A stretch of 64,000 nt of DNA. Origin: Cladosporium sp. IMV 00045. Taxonomy: Eukaryota > Ascomycota > Dothideomycetes > Cladosporiales > Cladosporiaceae. Shown here piece after piece: positions 54,907 to 64,000 of this stretch. The DNA lies in the NCBI GenBank assembly GCA_001931905.2, contig MSJI02000171.1, forward strand, positions 1 through 64,000. The letters are read 5' to 3'. How positions within the stretch are numbered: position 1 is the stretch's first letter; each line of letters starts with the position of its first letter. Both the position numbers and the translations under genes were made by a program. Below the pieces are notes generated by a model. It saw only the letters and a program-made list of their open reading frames with translations, had not been told where the DNA came from and searched no databases.

Positions 54907-56130
54907 ATGGAAGGTACGCCTGACCCCTCGAATTCATTCACTCAGCGATGTTACTGCCTGCCTGCCCGCGCATGTATCTTCATGTTTACTGTATGCGCGC
55001 ATGCAACCTTGATGACTCCTCCATGTACACGCGCAGTCGCGCCAAAGCCAAAACAAAACACATCGCACCCCATCCAACCATTTCTAAGCCTCCAAGCCAA
55101 TACCTCTACGTACCAAGAGATCAGAACAAGCTAACCCTCTACCCATCAGAAGCCGTCCGCGACACCAACCCGGTCGGCGCCGGGGCCGACATCGCCGCCA
55201 TGATCTCGACCAACTCGGACTTTGTCGACTTCATCCTCCCGCTGAGGGAGCGTCTGGCGCTCTACGACAGATCCAGCCCGCCGGCTCAGCAGCCCAAGAA
55301 CGACACCACCGATCCCGCAAAATCCATCCCGCAAGGCTTCATCGATGCCATGATGGTGCGTGAGGAAGTCTTTGTCAAGGAGCAGGGTGTTGCGCTTGAG
55401 AACGAGCTTGATTTTGATGATCGTCGCTGCTTGTAAGTTTACCTATTCTTGGAGTTCTCGAGTCTCCCTCTTCCGCGCCACTTCTAACATCAAACACAGC
55501 ACATGGACCGCCTATGCCTCCGTCCCCGGGCACATCCAACCCATCCCATCGAACGGAGGCCACCCCAACCGCCGCCAAAGCACCAGCACCAAACTCCCCA
55601 TTGGGACCATCCGCCTCGTCCCCCCACCCAACAACGCCACCCATCACTTCGACAAACACCGCTTCATGGACGGCCGACCGTACACCGGCCCACCGCGGTC
55701 CCTCATCCACAACGGCAAAGAAGCCTTCATCAAACTCGGCCGCCTAGCAATCCTCAAGGAATTCCGCAAAGTGGGCGTCTCCAAACTCCTCATCGACTCC
55801 GCCCTGACCATGGCGCACGACTACCCCTACGTCATCTCCGAACCGCCCTCCGCCTCCGCCAAAGAGGAGCTGCGCGACACCCTCGGCGAGATCCTCGACA
55901 TGAACACCGACTGGGAGGGCTTGGTGCTGATCCACGCACAGGTGGGGTTGCAGAAATTCTGGGCCCGGTGGGGGTTTGAGCTCGATGAGGGTTTGGGGGT
56001 TTGGGATGAGGAGGGGATTGATCATGTGGCGATGTGGAAGAGGTTGGATCTCAAGTCTGCCTCGAAAGCTACGGCGCCGTATTCTTATACTGAGGAGCCG
56101 AAGCGGTTTAGGGGAAGTGTGTCTGGTTGA
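54907..56130 (+). CDS. GNAT-family N-acetyltransferase
   Basis: Three exons are predicted: 54907-54913, 55150-55432 and 55500-56130 (306 aa). The first coding exon is only ATGGAAG; joined across a 236-nt intron it gives MEEAVRDTNPVGAGAD, which looks natural. An unspliced start at the ATG at 54948 is the alternative but adds a low-complexity Cys/Lys-rich leader. Core GNAT features are IDAMMVREEVFVKEQGVALE with NELDFDD (the 'R-xx-VFV-EQ' opening), TWTAYASVPG, KLPIGTIRLVPPPN, the acetyl-CoA region KLGRLAILKEFRKVGVSKLL, and LIHAQVGLQKFWARWGFELD near the end. The substrate is unknown. A proline/histidine-rich insert separates the first two strands. Cytosolic, no targeting signal. Confidence 0.85.
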
Positions 56131-56610
56131 TGAGAGAGGACGATGGACGTTGACGATCTGAGTGGGTGGCGAGCATTGAGCATGGAGCATTTGCTGTTTG
56201 ACAGGCGTTGTCGGTACTGGAACTGGATCTGGATGTATCTCTTCTCCTCTTCGATTGTAGTAGAGGTTCTTCCGGGGCCTGAATGACTGGCCGACAAGAA
56301 CATGAACAAGAAACGAAACAATATACCCGGCGTTACTGGTTTGGCATACCCCTTCACTTTCAGAAGGGGCGTCACGAAAAGAATCTTGAAAATTACAAAA
56401 GAAACGAGAAAACAGAAACCACCAACAGCTTTGGTGGCGAATTACTGAGCATTGCATGGAATGAAGGAGACTCAGGGTTGGACCTCTGTTGCATGAGAAA
56501 ATTTCGGAGCACAGGAAAGCGGACTCAAAGTCCTCCTTTAAACTAGAAAACAATCCAAACAACCACAATCCACTTCATCACACTCAACCAGTCTCAACCA
56601 TCCCTCCCCC
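56131..56610. other. Intergenic between converging genes
   Basis: 480 nt of 3' flank shared by the acetyltransferase and glutathione transferase genes. No other feature seen. Confidence 0.5.
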
Positions 56611-57750
56611 TTAAGGCCTAAACTCATAAGCCTGCCCCGTAACCTCCTCAATCTTCTTAATACTGGCCACATGGCCCTCATGCTTCTCAATCCTCTCCAC
56701 ATACTTCACCAAAGTCGGATACTTCTCCTTATCAATCCTAGGCTTCGCGGCAATGAGCGGGTAGGACATGAGGATATCGGCGCCGGTGAGCTGGGTGCCG
56801 CAGAGGAACTCGCCACCGTCGGGGGAAGAGGCGAGCTGGGAGTCGAGGAAGGAGAAGTGCGTGGCGTAGTTGTCGAGGAGGTAGAGGGTGTCGACTTTGT
56901 CGGCGATGCCGCGCGTGACGGGCTTGATGAAGAAGGGGACAGGGGAGGTGCGGACGTCTTGTTGGAAGAAAGATGATCGTCAGCACAAAGCTCCAAGTCC
57001 TGCGCTCTTCCGATTCTATTCGCAAGCAGTGGCGTTGAATATGGGATAACAAGAACAAGAAGAGGGAAAAACTCACTATCGAAGAACATCGCCACCATCA
57101 ACAAACTCATCAAACTGCCCTCGGCATACTGGAGATAAAACTTATACCTCAACCACTGCTCCGTCTCCCCACCAACCTTCCCCTCACAACCCTCCCTCCA
57201 TCGCTTGGGGACGAGATGCTGCGCAAAATGCTCGCACAGATAGTCGAAAATGAGACCGCTCTCAGCGATGGCGAGGGGTTCTTTGAGCGCGGGGGCGGAG
57301 ACGGTGACGACGGGGGATTTTCCCAGAGGGTGGACTTCTTTCAGCTCAGGGCCGGCGAGTTTGTTGGATTGACGCTTGTAGACTTTGATGTCGTAGGAGG
57401 CGGAGGCGAGGCATTCTTCGAGGAGCCAGACGACGCGTTGGGAGCGCGATTTTTCGAGCCTGCGAGATGAGAGGTTGGTGTGAGTTGGGGTTTTGGGGTT
57501 TTGGGGTTGGTATGTTGGGTTGTAGTGAGGTGTGGGCAGATTGTGAGATTTTCTTTCTTGTTTTTTTCTTTTCTTTTGTCTTTCCCTTTTCTTTCAAGAA
57601 GGCACACTTGTATAGTACAGGAGAGTACCTGGGTAGGTAGTTTTGCTATATTACATGCATATGCATGTGAGACATTGGCGCAGAGAGGTGGAAGACTAAC
57701 CAGTGAAGAGTGACCTGGGGCTTCTGTTCTTGTTCTTGTGAATCGGCCAT
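56611..57750 (-). CDS. GTT1: GTT1-like glutathione S-transferase
   Basis: Three exons, 57750-57701, 57459-57077 and 56957-56611, give 259 aa. The thioredoxin-fold start is TLHWLEKSRSQRVVWLLEEC, close to the yeast Gtt1 pattern 'HWLxxSRxxRxxWLL', followed by PELKEVHPLGKSPVVTV with the cis-Pro and EPLAIAESGLIFDYL with the Glu-Ser pair that holds the glutathione gamma-glutamyl group. The helical domain includes LRYKFYLQYAEGSLMSLLMV, VPFFIKPVTRGIADKVD and the GTQLTGADILMSYPL motif. Gtt1-type enzymes conjugate glutathione and act in detoxification and redox balance. The first intron is unusually long (241 nt) and contains a C-run array and a U-rich tract. The gene is divergent from a complex I subunit gene. 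Confidence 0.92.
57487..57519 (+). repeat. G4T4 repeat / potential G-quadruplex in a GST intron
   Basis: The plus strand reads GGGGTTTTGGGGTTTTGGGG and then GGG ten nucleotides later: four guanine runs, meeting the usual G-quadruplex pattern with one long loop. It lies in intron 1 of the glutathione transferase gene, on the non-transcript strand, so the pre-mRNA carries C-runs. Confidence 0.7.
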
Positions 57751-58050
57751 TGTGAATTTTGAACGTGTCGTCACAAAAGGAATATATTCACGAGAAGAAG
57801 ACGCCTGCCACTTATCAAACCAACCCCTACGGCCGCAATCTTTGAGTTTGCATTCTCATCCATCGCATCGTCCAGCGAGCGATTTGTACCGAGGCTCATT
57901 CTTATCGCCGCACTCCGCCAGACGGAAGCGCGGGAGTGGCCGACAACACCCGCTCCCGCCCGTTCTGGTCCTCCTGCGCGCGACGTCAACAGCTATACCG
58001 AGAGACAGGGCTTGAGAAGGCGCCAAAACACACATATACACACTGCAATC
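57751..58050. promoter_or_regulatory. Divergent promoter, GST / complex I subunit
   Basis: 300 nt separate the two start codons, so both promoters must lie here. GC-rich central part, no TATA box seen. Confidence 0.45.
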
Positions 58051-58660
58051 ATGAGACCAACCCTCGCAAGAATGGCCGGCGGCAACGGTGAGCATATGCT
58101 GCAAATTTTGCGCGCATTGAACGGAGAACTGACAGATCGTATAGCCGTCAACCTGGACCCGGCGCTTGTTCGCTATGCGAGTATGTCTCCCACTACCTGG
58201 AAACGATGAGAATGCGAGGTGGAATTCATTTCTGAAGTGGGAGAAGAGTGGGCGATGTTTTGGGTCTGCGCAAGAGCCCGGAAGCTGGGACAAGGATGGA
58301 AGGACCGGGACATTGGATGAAGACTAACAGTTGTCGCCAGACATGTACGTCAAGAGACATGAGTTCTTCCGCTGGACTAGACGCACTGCTGGAATCTCTT
58401 TCGCTTATGTTGTCGCTGTCCCTGCGGCTTTCCTCTACATGGCGTACCAGACCGAGGTGAGTGGAGTCATTCTTGCGCGCATGCTCTTGCGCAATGGCAA
58501 TAGTATATGCATGTGCTTGGGTCGACCATGGAGGATGATGTGTCTCCGAGCAAATGCGTATTCTTGAGCCGACTTTGTGTGAGGATATACTGACGCGCAT
58601 TCACAGGGCAAGTGGGAGCTCCGCGGCAAGCTGCGCGGCGACACCATCGCCGAGTTCTAA
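58051..58660 (+). CDS. NADH dehydrogenase (complex I) NDUFB4/B15-like subunit
   Basis: Four small exons, 58051-58087, 58145-58180, 58341-58456 and 58607-58660, encode 80 aa. An ATG at 58072 would give 73 aa, starting [13 protein letters not shown]; the upstream ATG adds MRPTLAR. Key segments are [20 protein letters not shown], then RWTRRTAG, one transmembrane helix ([18 protein letters not shown]) and the charged tail [17 protein letters not shown]. The DPAL..Y..M...R...FRWT pattern and the KW-LRGK-RGDTI tail match fungal B15/NDUFB4-type accessory subunits of the mitochondrial complex I membrane arm. It is a structural subunit with no redox centre. The second intron (160 nt) is long for such a small gene. 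Confidence 0.82.
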
Positions 58661-59288
58661 GCAAGCATTCTGACCCGAAAGATGAAATTGCTCGGTGGAG
58701 ATGGAGACGTGGCGTTGGGGAAATCATGTGCTCAGGCTATACAGATTGGCTGATCCCCTGCCCATATGACCTTGTACATACCCTTTTTGAAATGAGCATG
58801 GGAAGTTTGATATCACGTGACCTTCATCGGTATTACATGTGCAAGCCTGCCACGTCGCCTTCACCAATGACGAGCCTCGTGATTGAGACACGACTTGATT
58901 GCTCTTCAACCATCACATGTCTTTGGTCGTACTGATAGCATATGTCAGGCTCCTTCTCACCTGCCATTTGTTATTGACTGCCTGCCACGACGTTCAGCTG
59001 CCCCGCTGACCAACTCTGTCCTTCTCCTTGAGCGACTTCACCAAACCTTAAACTGCCCGCAACCACAGTATTAATGAACTTTGACTGACCAGCGTGGCAG
59101 CCGACAGCACGCGACTCTGAAGTCCCTGAGCGCCCAACTTCAACCGACTGATTCACAATATTTTCTTATTGTCCAGCCCTGCACGCATCACGCACAGCGT
59201 CACTGGCACATGTACCTGACCACAGCCTACGTGTTGTGACCGACAATACACCAAACCCGGATGTTGCAGGGTAACCAGATCGCCCATC
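58661..59288. other. Intergenic upstream of F-box gene
   Basis: 628 nt with no gene seen. It should hold the F-box gene promoter. No TATA box stands out. Confidence 0.45.
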
Positions 59289-62126
59289 ATGGACGACAAT
59301 ACCATCGCGAATGATGTGGAATCCTTCGAGGAACTTTCTCGCTACATTGCAGAGAATCGCGACTCGATCGCCTCAAATCCGATAATGCCCCATCTCTATG
59401 GTGTCGCAAACGCCGACTCTCCCAACACCAATCCGAGGATGCAAGACCTCTTCCCCACGAGCCCTACCGATTCCGAAATTTCCGATTCGATGTTCCTGGA
59501 TCCTTTCACTGCGCAAGCCTTTGGCAATTCTCCCAACCCTAGGCCCTCCAGCTCTCGACCGGTCGACGTACCCCTGCAACCTTTGAAGACCGTACAGGAT
59601 CTGACGACGCTGTTGAAGCACGGCTCCCATGCTAACGGTGCTGCGGGACCCTTCCAATCGAAAGTGACCGACAAGCTTCACTCAGCGATTCTGTTCGAGG
59701 CCGTCAGAGTAGACTCGAATTCTTCAGCTGTCGAGTTGAGATATCTTCCGCTTGCGAGAGCAGCGAGTCCGCGGCGCTCGCGGTGGGATGCCATGTCTGG
59801 TCCTTCGTCACTCGCAGAGAATGCGCAACAAACAATTGAAGTGCTTCCACGAATCAAGCGCAGCATCGAGTTTGCGAATTCGCGCAAACTTTCTGTATCA
59901 AATGCCGATCAGCATCCTCGTTCTGCCATCATGTACAACAACCAAGTCGCGCCGGCCAGCTCTACCACGGCACCCTTGCAACAACCAAAATGGCCAACTC
60001 AGGTACCCGTCGAAATCTTCAACATGTTCGCAGGCCACCTTTCTCCTCGCGACATCAGGAGCATGAGACTTGTATGCAAAGAATTCGAGCAGAAGATCTC
60101 GCCCAATTTGTTTGAAGAAGTCGTCGTACCTTTTACGCCCGATCTCTTTGATATGGTCGAAGACGATGCGTCGGCACGGCGCGCCCAAGGGCGAAATGCA
60201 AGCTCAAAGGGCAAGGGGAAAGGGAGGGCTGTTGACGAGCCAGCTGCGATGCTGCACTCTTCCGGACAATGCGACGAGAACGGCTACTATCATCCATCAA
60301 GCAAGGGAACGTCGAAGCGCAGCCTCCGAGTCTTCCAAGGCTTTGGACCACACATGAAGAAGTTCGGAATTCGCTTTGATGTCACCGAGGCTGAACTATC
60401 AGCACCACCATCGAAGAAGTCGTCTCAAAAGCAAGTGGAAGCTTACCACGGTGGGTATATATGGCCACCGTCAGGCTATGCGCGCTACAGTAGGCTTGCA
60501 AAGCTTGAGCAAGTTGCGGATGAGACTCCACGCATGGCGGCGGCGCTGGCATCGCTCGTGAACGTGCGGGAGATTGGTCTTTCGATTGACAGTGGGCTTG
60601 GCTTTCTCTCGGGACCTGATCGCTCCTGTCGATCAATGATTCTTCAGAAGCCTGCGCCCTTGTTCAAGGATGCGGATACTAGCTCGCGCCCAATGTCGAG
60701 CAGTGCTGAGGAGTTCTGGTCCTGTTTACAGGACTCTCACACCAGCTTCACTCTGCGGCGACCGCGAATTCAAAGCTCGCCGGCATTACTCAGCTCAGAG
60801 CAACTGTTAACTTGTGCGCTCCCAGTGGATTGCGACAAATTTCCCCGCATATGTCCTCCTGGTTTTGGCGATACTTCACTCTGGCCTTCTACCCAGGCGA
60901 ATGCAATCCTTGATCCTAGAGCAGCGCTTCCTGCTGCAGGAATTATCTATACCCTAGGCGAGACTCAGGGCATACTTTCTCCCCGATTGTCGCCCTTCAA
61001 CTTGACAAACGATCAGAATCAATGGTTGCTTGAAACTGGATGGGCTCAACATGCTTTCATGGACAGCTATGTTCTCGCCCTGTCGGACAACCCTCAGATC
61101 TTCCACCAGGTCAAAAAAGTGACCATCTCCAAGATTTCCAGCAGTCTTCTCTTGAAGCTTGATAACGACACTTTCTGGGATGCACTTCCGAATGTGCAAG
61201 ACTTGACGTTGCTAGTCAGTCCAGACTGGAGGAATGTAAGCAAGGATGAAGCCGGATATGCGCAGACGCCTAAGCAGCAGCCTTCCAATGCTATCGGAAT
61301 ATTCCATGGCATGCTGAGACATCTGCTGTACATGGAGCACGTCAGAGAGTTGACAATCGGTTATGCCTCTGGCGGAGAGAATGCCACAGGCCTATTCTCC
61401 CGCAACTCGCATCTCTTACCTGCACCACTTACGACTCGCAATCACGCCCTCGACACTCAGCCGGCACCATGTTCGTTCCCTAACATCAAGCATCTGGTGC
61501 TAAAGAACTGCTGGCTTACACCCTGCATGCTCGTGTCTCTAGCCAAGTCTCGACAAGCAGCCAACATCGCAGAGAACACTCTGACTCTCGACTCCGTCTC
61601 TCTGACAGTCAACCCAGTTGGAGTGCTTAAGGATACATTCGACCTCCAAGCACAAAACAGCATATCCCGTAGATACCGCCACGGCAGCTGGCCAGTAATG
61701 ATCCAAAAGCTCAGAGCTCGCTTCCAACCCCCTCAGGACCAACCAGCAAGCGACTCGCCCGCAACCCTCCCACCACCCACCCAGCAAACCATAACCTTCA
61801 CCTCCTGCGGCTACGCCACCTTCCCCAACCGCCCACCCAACCTCACCAGCGAGCACAGCCTGTACAACTTCGACACAATCTCCCTCCCGACCGAGCCTCT
61901 GACTTCCGACTGGCACCGCATCCGCGCAGACCACCTCTCGACCTACATGATGACGACGACAGATCAGTACCTCGCGCGCGTGGCGCCGTACATGAACACG
62001 CACGAGAAAGCTGCGCTGGTAGGCGCTGGGATGACGTTCGGCTGGCCTGAGGATAGGGCGGAGGAAGCGGCGTTTGATGGGCTGCCGCTGGGTGGGACGG
62101 GGAGGTTTTCGGGGAGGATTGCTTGA
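59289..62126 (+). CDS. Large F-box protein
   Basis: One exon, 945 aa. The N-terminal third is Ser/Pro-rich and probably unstructured (FLDPFTAQAFGNSPNPRPSS). The F-box begins near residue 238: QVPVEIFNMFAGHLSPRDIR followed by SMRLVCKEFEQKISPNLFEE. This is the SKP1-binding motif of SCF ubiquitin-ligase adaptors. A basic low-complexity segment follows (NASSKGKGKGRAVDEP). The C-terminal half has leucine-rich stretches such as LVNVREIGLSIDSGLGFLSG, VKKVTISKISSSLLLKLDN, NVQDLTLLVSPDWRN and IKHLVLKNCWLTPCMLVSL, which suggest irregular leucine-rich repeats for substrate binding. Target unknown. The 3' end becomes markedly GC-rich, without a frame break. Confidence 0.88.
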   Translation: MDDNTIANDVESFEELSRYIAENRDSIASNPIMPHLYGVANADSPNTNPRMQDLFPTSPTDSEISDSMFLDPFTAQAFGNSPNPRPSSSRPVDVPLQPLKTVQDLTTLLKHGSHANGAAGPFQSKVTDKLHSAILFEAVRVDSNSSAVELRYLPLARAASPRRSRWDAMSGPSSLAENAQQTIEVLPRIKRSIEFANSRKLSVSNADQHPRSAIMYNNQVAPASSTTAPLQQPKWPTQVPVEIFNMFAGHLSPRDIRSMRLVCKEFEQKISPNLFEEVVVPFTPDLFDMVEDDASARRAQGRNASSKGKGKGRAVDEPAAMLHSSGQCDENGYYHPSSKGTSKRSLRVFQGFGPHMKKFGIRFDVTEAELSAPPSKKSSQKQVEAYHGGYIWPPSGYARYSRLAKLEQVADETPRMAAALASLVNVREIGLSIDSGLGFLSGPDRSCRSMILQKPAPLFKDADTSSRPMSSSAEEFWSCLQDSHTSFTLRRPRIQSSPALLSSEQLLTCALPVDCDKFPRICPPGFGDTSLWPSTQANAILDPRAALPAAGIIYTLGETQGILSPRLSPFNLTNDQNQWLLETGWAQHAFMDSYVLALSDNPQIFHQVKKVTISKISSSLLLKLDNDTFWDALPNVQDLTLLVSPDWRNVSKDEAGYAQTPKQQPSNAIGIFHGMLRHLLYMEHVRELTIGYASGGENATGLFSRNSHLLPAPLTTRNHALDTQPAPCSFPNIKHLVLKNCWLTPCMLVSLAKSRQAANIAENTLTLDSVSLTVNPVGVLKDTFDLQAQNSISRRYRHGSWPVMIQKLRARFQPPQDQPASDSPATLPPPTQQTITFTSCGYATFPNRPPNLTSEHSLYNFDTISLPTEPLTSDWHRIRADHLSTYMMTTTDQYLARVAPYMNTHEKAALVGAGMTFGWPEDRAEEAAFDGLPLGGTGRFSGRIA

Positions 62127-63622
62127 GGGGTGAGGCAGGTGATCGAATATGGATCTTGATGTGTCGTTGCGACAGTTCGTGCATGTTCTGGACGGAAGAG
62201 CGATGTAAAGGCGCGGAGGGAAAGGTACATTACTTGGGAGGGTATATTGCTCAAGTCACTTTCACGACATGCATCTCAGCATACGAACCCTGCGGAATAT
62301 CAGCAAATTCAACAAACGAAGTTACGAGATACGAATTCACGAATATGAGACGAACATCATGATCGGGCGAGCATATTGCTTGTCCAGCAGCGAAAGCAAA
62401 TACAAGAAAGCGAAAAGGGAAAGAGAAGAAATGCAGAGATGGAGTGGTACGAGATCCGATGAACAAACATCACTTCTCAGGTATTCAGGTATGGACATTA
62501 GCGATGACAGCTGTACGATGCTCTCATCACGATTGAAGGAAATTGGAAGTAAAGGGAGAACACTGAGAATGCCTAGACGACAACAATCCAAGTGATAGTC
62601 AGTAGCAGAAATGAATCTATGTCCCATCTTCATCTTATTATTTCCTCACATTTGTGGCTTTCTTTCTATATCTCACAATCGAAGCCCAAGGAAATGAAGG
62701 ACGAACTACACATCCCCCGCAGACCCGGATATCATACCGTTGGCAAAGCAAAGGCAATCCCCAAAAATAACAAAAGCATCTATTAACCCACCAGACCCGA
62801 GTCGGAAGGGAACATGTTCGACACTTTCAGCCTCGCTTTCCCGCTCTGATCTGATGTGCTCTACCGGAAGTAGATTCCGTTCAGCTCCGTTGACACGACA
62901 TGCCACGACGAGAAGTGCAAAAACAATTTTGTTTGTGAACGCGAGTCATCTGGCAAAGTAGAAAACCCAGCCAAAGGACACCAGGTACCGATAGCCCGCG
63001 ATCTGCCAAGCAAACAAACAGAGCGCGCAGGCAGAAGCGCTGACGGACTCGCGACCGGAAAGCGTTAGGGAGCCAGTATGGGTAGATGAGATCGATGGTT
63101 AGACTGAGGAATATCTTGGCTTGAAAGACGAGAGACGCTGCTTTGAGGAGAAGGACGGGAGTAGGTAAACATACCTAGGTAGGTGGAGTAGGAAGATGGT
63201 AGAAACAATTTTCGTGTAAGCAGAGAGAACGACGAAGTCTCGAGACTCGTTGGTGAAGAAGGATTAGCTCACTCAGAAGAAGAAAAGTAGGATTATTACA
63301 ATACCAATAAAGTCTACATGCCAGGACAAGCCCATTTGCCTGGATGAGTTCCCACTATTCCCATTGCTTTCCCATTATCATCCAGGCACTGGGTTGTGTC
63401 CCCTTTCGTCTTTCGTCTTCCTCATATCATTACAACACCAGCACCAGCCCAAGGGAAAAAAGAAAAGAGAAAAGAAATGAACCAAAATGCCCATATGCCC
63501 CAGCCCAAAACCCATATCCGACCTCACTGAACGCCACGCCCATGATTCTTCACACCATTACACAAAACCCAAGAACTCGTATCCCGCCAACGCAAGATTT
63601 GCTCTTCTCTTGCAATCCCCAT
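62127..63622. other. Intergenic, 3' flanks of F-box and SCS7 genes
   Basis: About 1.5 kb with no supported gene. It is A/G-rich around 62380-62440 and 63100-63300. The 3' untranslated parts of both converging genes lie here. Confidence 0.45.
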
Positions 63623-64000
63623 CTAACTCGTCTTAAGCACCTTGGCCTGCGGGGGAGGCGGGAGTTCAGTGCCGAAAACGCGGTCCCAGAAGCGGGAAGT
63701 GACGCCAAAGCCGTTCTCGTAGTCGGCGAAGTGGTGCTGGAGGTGGTATTTCTTCAGTTCGCGCCAGTAGGCTGGGAGGCTGTGAAAAGATAAGTCAGTC
63801 AGTCATGTGGGCTTACGCCTCAATTGGATCTACAATGACAAACCTCTTGTGGTGCAAGAAATAATGCGTGCAGTCGTAGCAAATGTAGCCGAAAATACCA
63901 CCGCAGTAGACGGCGACGGCGGCGTACCAGTCGTAAAAGAAGACGGTGTGGGCGAGTTTCCAGAAAGGCGTGGCGAGGACCAAGAACAGAGTCGGAGGCA
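63623..64000 (-). CDS. SCS7: Fatty acid / sphingolipid 2-hydroxylase, C-terminal part
   Basis: The gene enters from the right edge and ends at a TAG at 63625-63623. Two exons are visible, 64000-63844 and 63779-63623, with a 64-nt intron. Visible landmarks are PPTLFLVLATPFWKLAHTVF, FYDWYAAVAVYCGGIFGYIC, the His motif YDCTHYFLHHKS, and LPAYWRELKKYHLQHHFADY followed by ENGFGVTSRFWDRVFGTEL. These are the di-iron histidine clusters and C-terminal signature of Scs7/FA2H, which hydroxylates the C2 of the very-long-chain fatty acid of ceramide in the endoplasmic reticulum. The cytochrome b5 domain and the first histidine clusters would lie beyond the window. The extra C-terminal PPPPQAKVLKTS after GTEL is a short extension. 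Confidence 0.93.

Noticed and set aside
55744..56568. 274-codon minus-strand frame opposite the acetyltransferase
   Set aside because: Overlaps the conserved acetyl-CoA region of the plus-strand gene; no domain and no good start.

Overview
The window is nuclear DNA of a filamentous ascomycete, most likely a Dothideomycete close to the Mycosphaerellales. This rests on many short introns (about 40-120 nt, GT...AG, often with a CTAAC-like branch site), fungal-only families (LAA1, DUF1996, heme-thiolate peroxidase, Pth11-type 7TM protein, Fot1/pogo transposase) and a rich set of secreted plant-polymer enzymes. I see no rRNA, tRNA, CRISPR array or bacterial operon structure. Exon structures were built by hand from reading frames and splice motifs, so boundaries are predictions.

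Region 1 (1-12.9 kb) is gene-poor and partly decayed. It holds the C-terminal tail of a pogo/Fot1 transposase, a secretory-pathway cytochrome b561, an arrestin-like pseudogene with two in-frame stops, a small secreted protein of unknown function, a secreted SnoaL/NTF2-like protein, a polytopic membrane protein, and long stretches without genes.

Region 2 (13-20.4 kb) is housekeeping: a 2047-residue HEAT-repeat LAA1/HEATR5 gene divergent from a mitochondrial TACO1/YebC translational activator.

Region 3 (21-49.4 kb) is an accessory, secretome-rich block. It contains an S10 carboxypeptidase, an MFS sugar transporter, a heme-thiolate peroxidase, a secreted protein of unknown fold, a DUF1996 protein, a PL1 pectin lyase, an amino acid permease, an NmrA-like oxidoreductase, a GH3 beta-xylosidase, a stand-alone CHAT (caspase-like) protein, an aldo/keto reductase and a quercetinase-like bicupin. 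Several have clear TATA boxes. Together they fit release of sugars and amino acids from plant cell walls, uptake of the products, and detoxification of plant phenolics.

Region 4 (50.3-64 kb) returns to mostly conserved genes: a Pth11-type receptor-like protein, APC10/DOC1, a GNAT acetyltransferase, a GTT1-like glutathione S-transferase divergent from a complex I NDUFB4/B15-like subunit, a large F-box protein and, cut by the window edge, the fatty acid 2-hydroxylase SCS7.

The most unusual item is the CHAT-domain protein at 44.9-46.0 kb. It keeps the His/Cys dyad and resembles effectors of bacterial conflict systems, but has no recognisable sensor domain.
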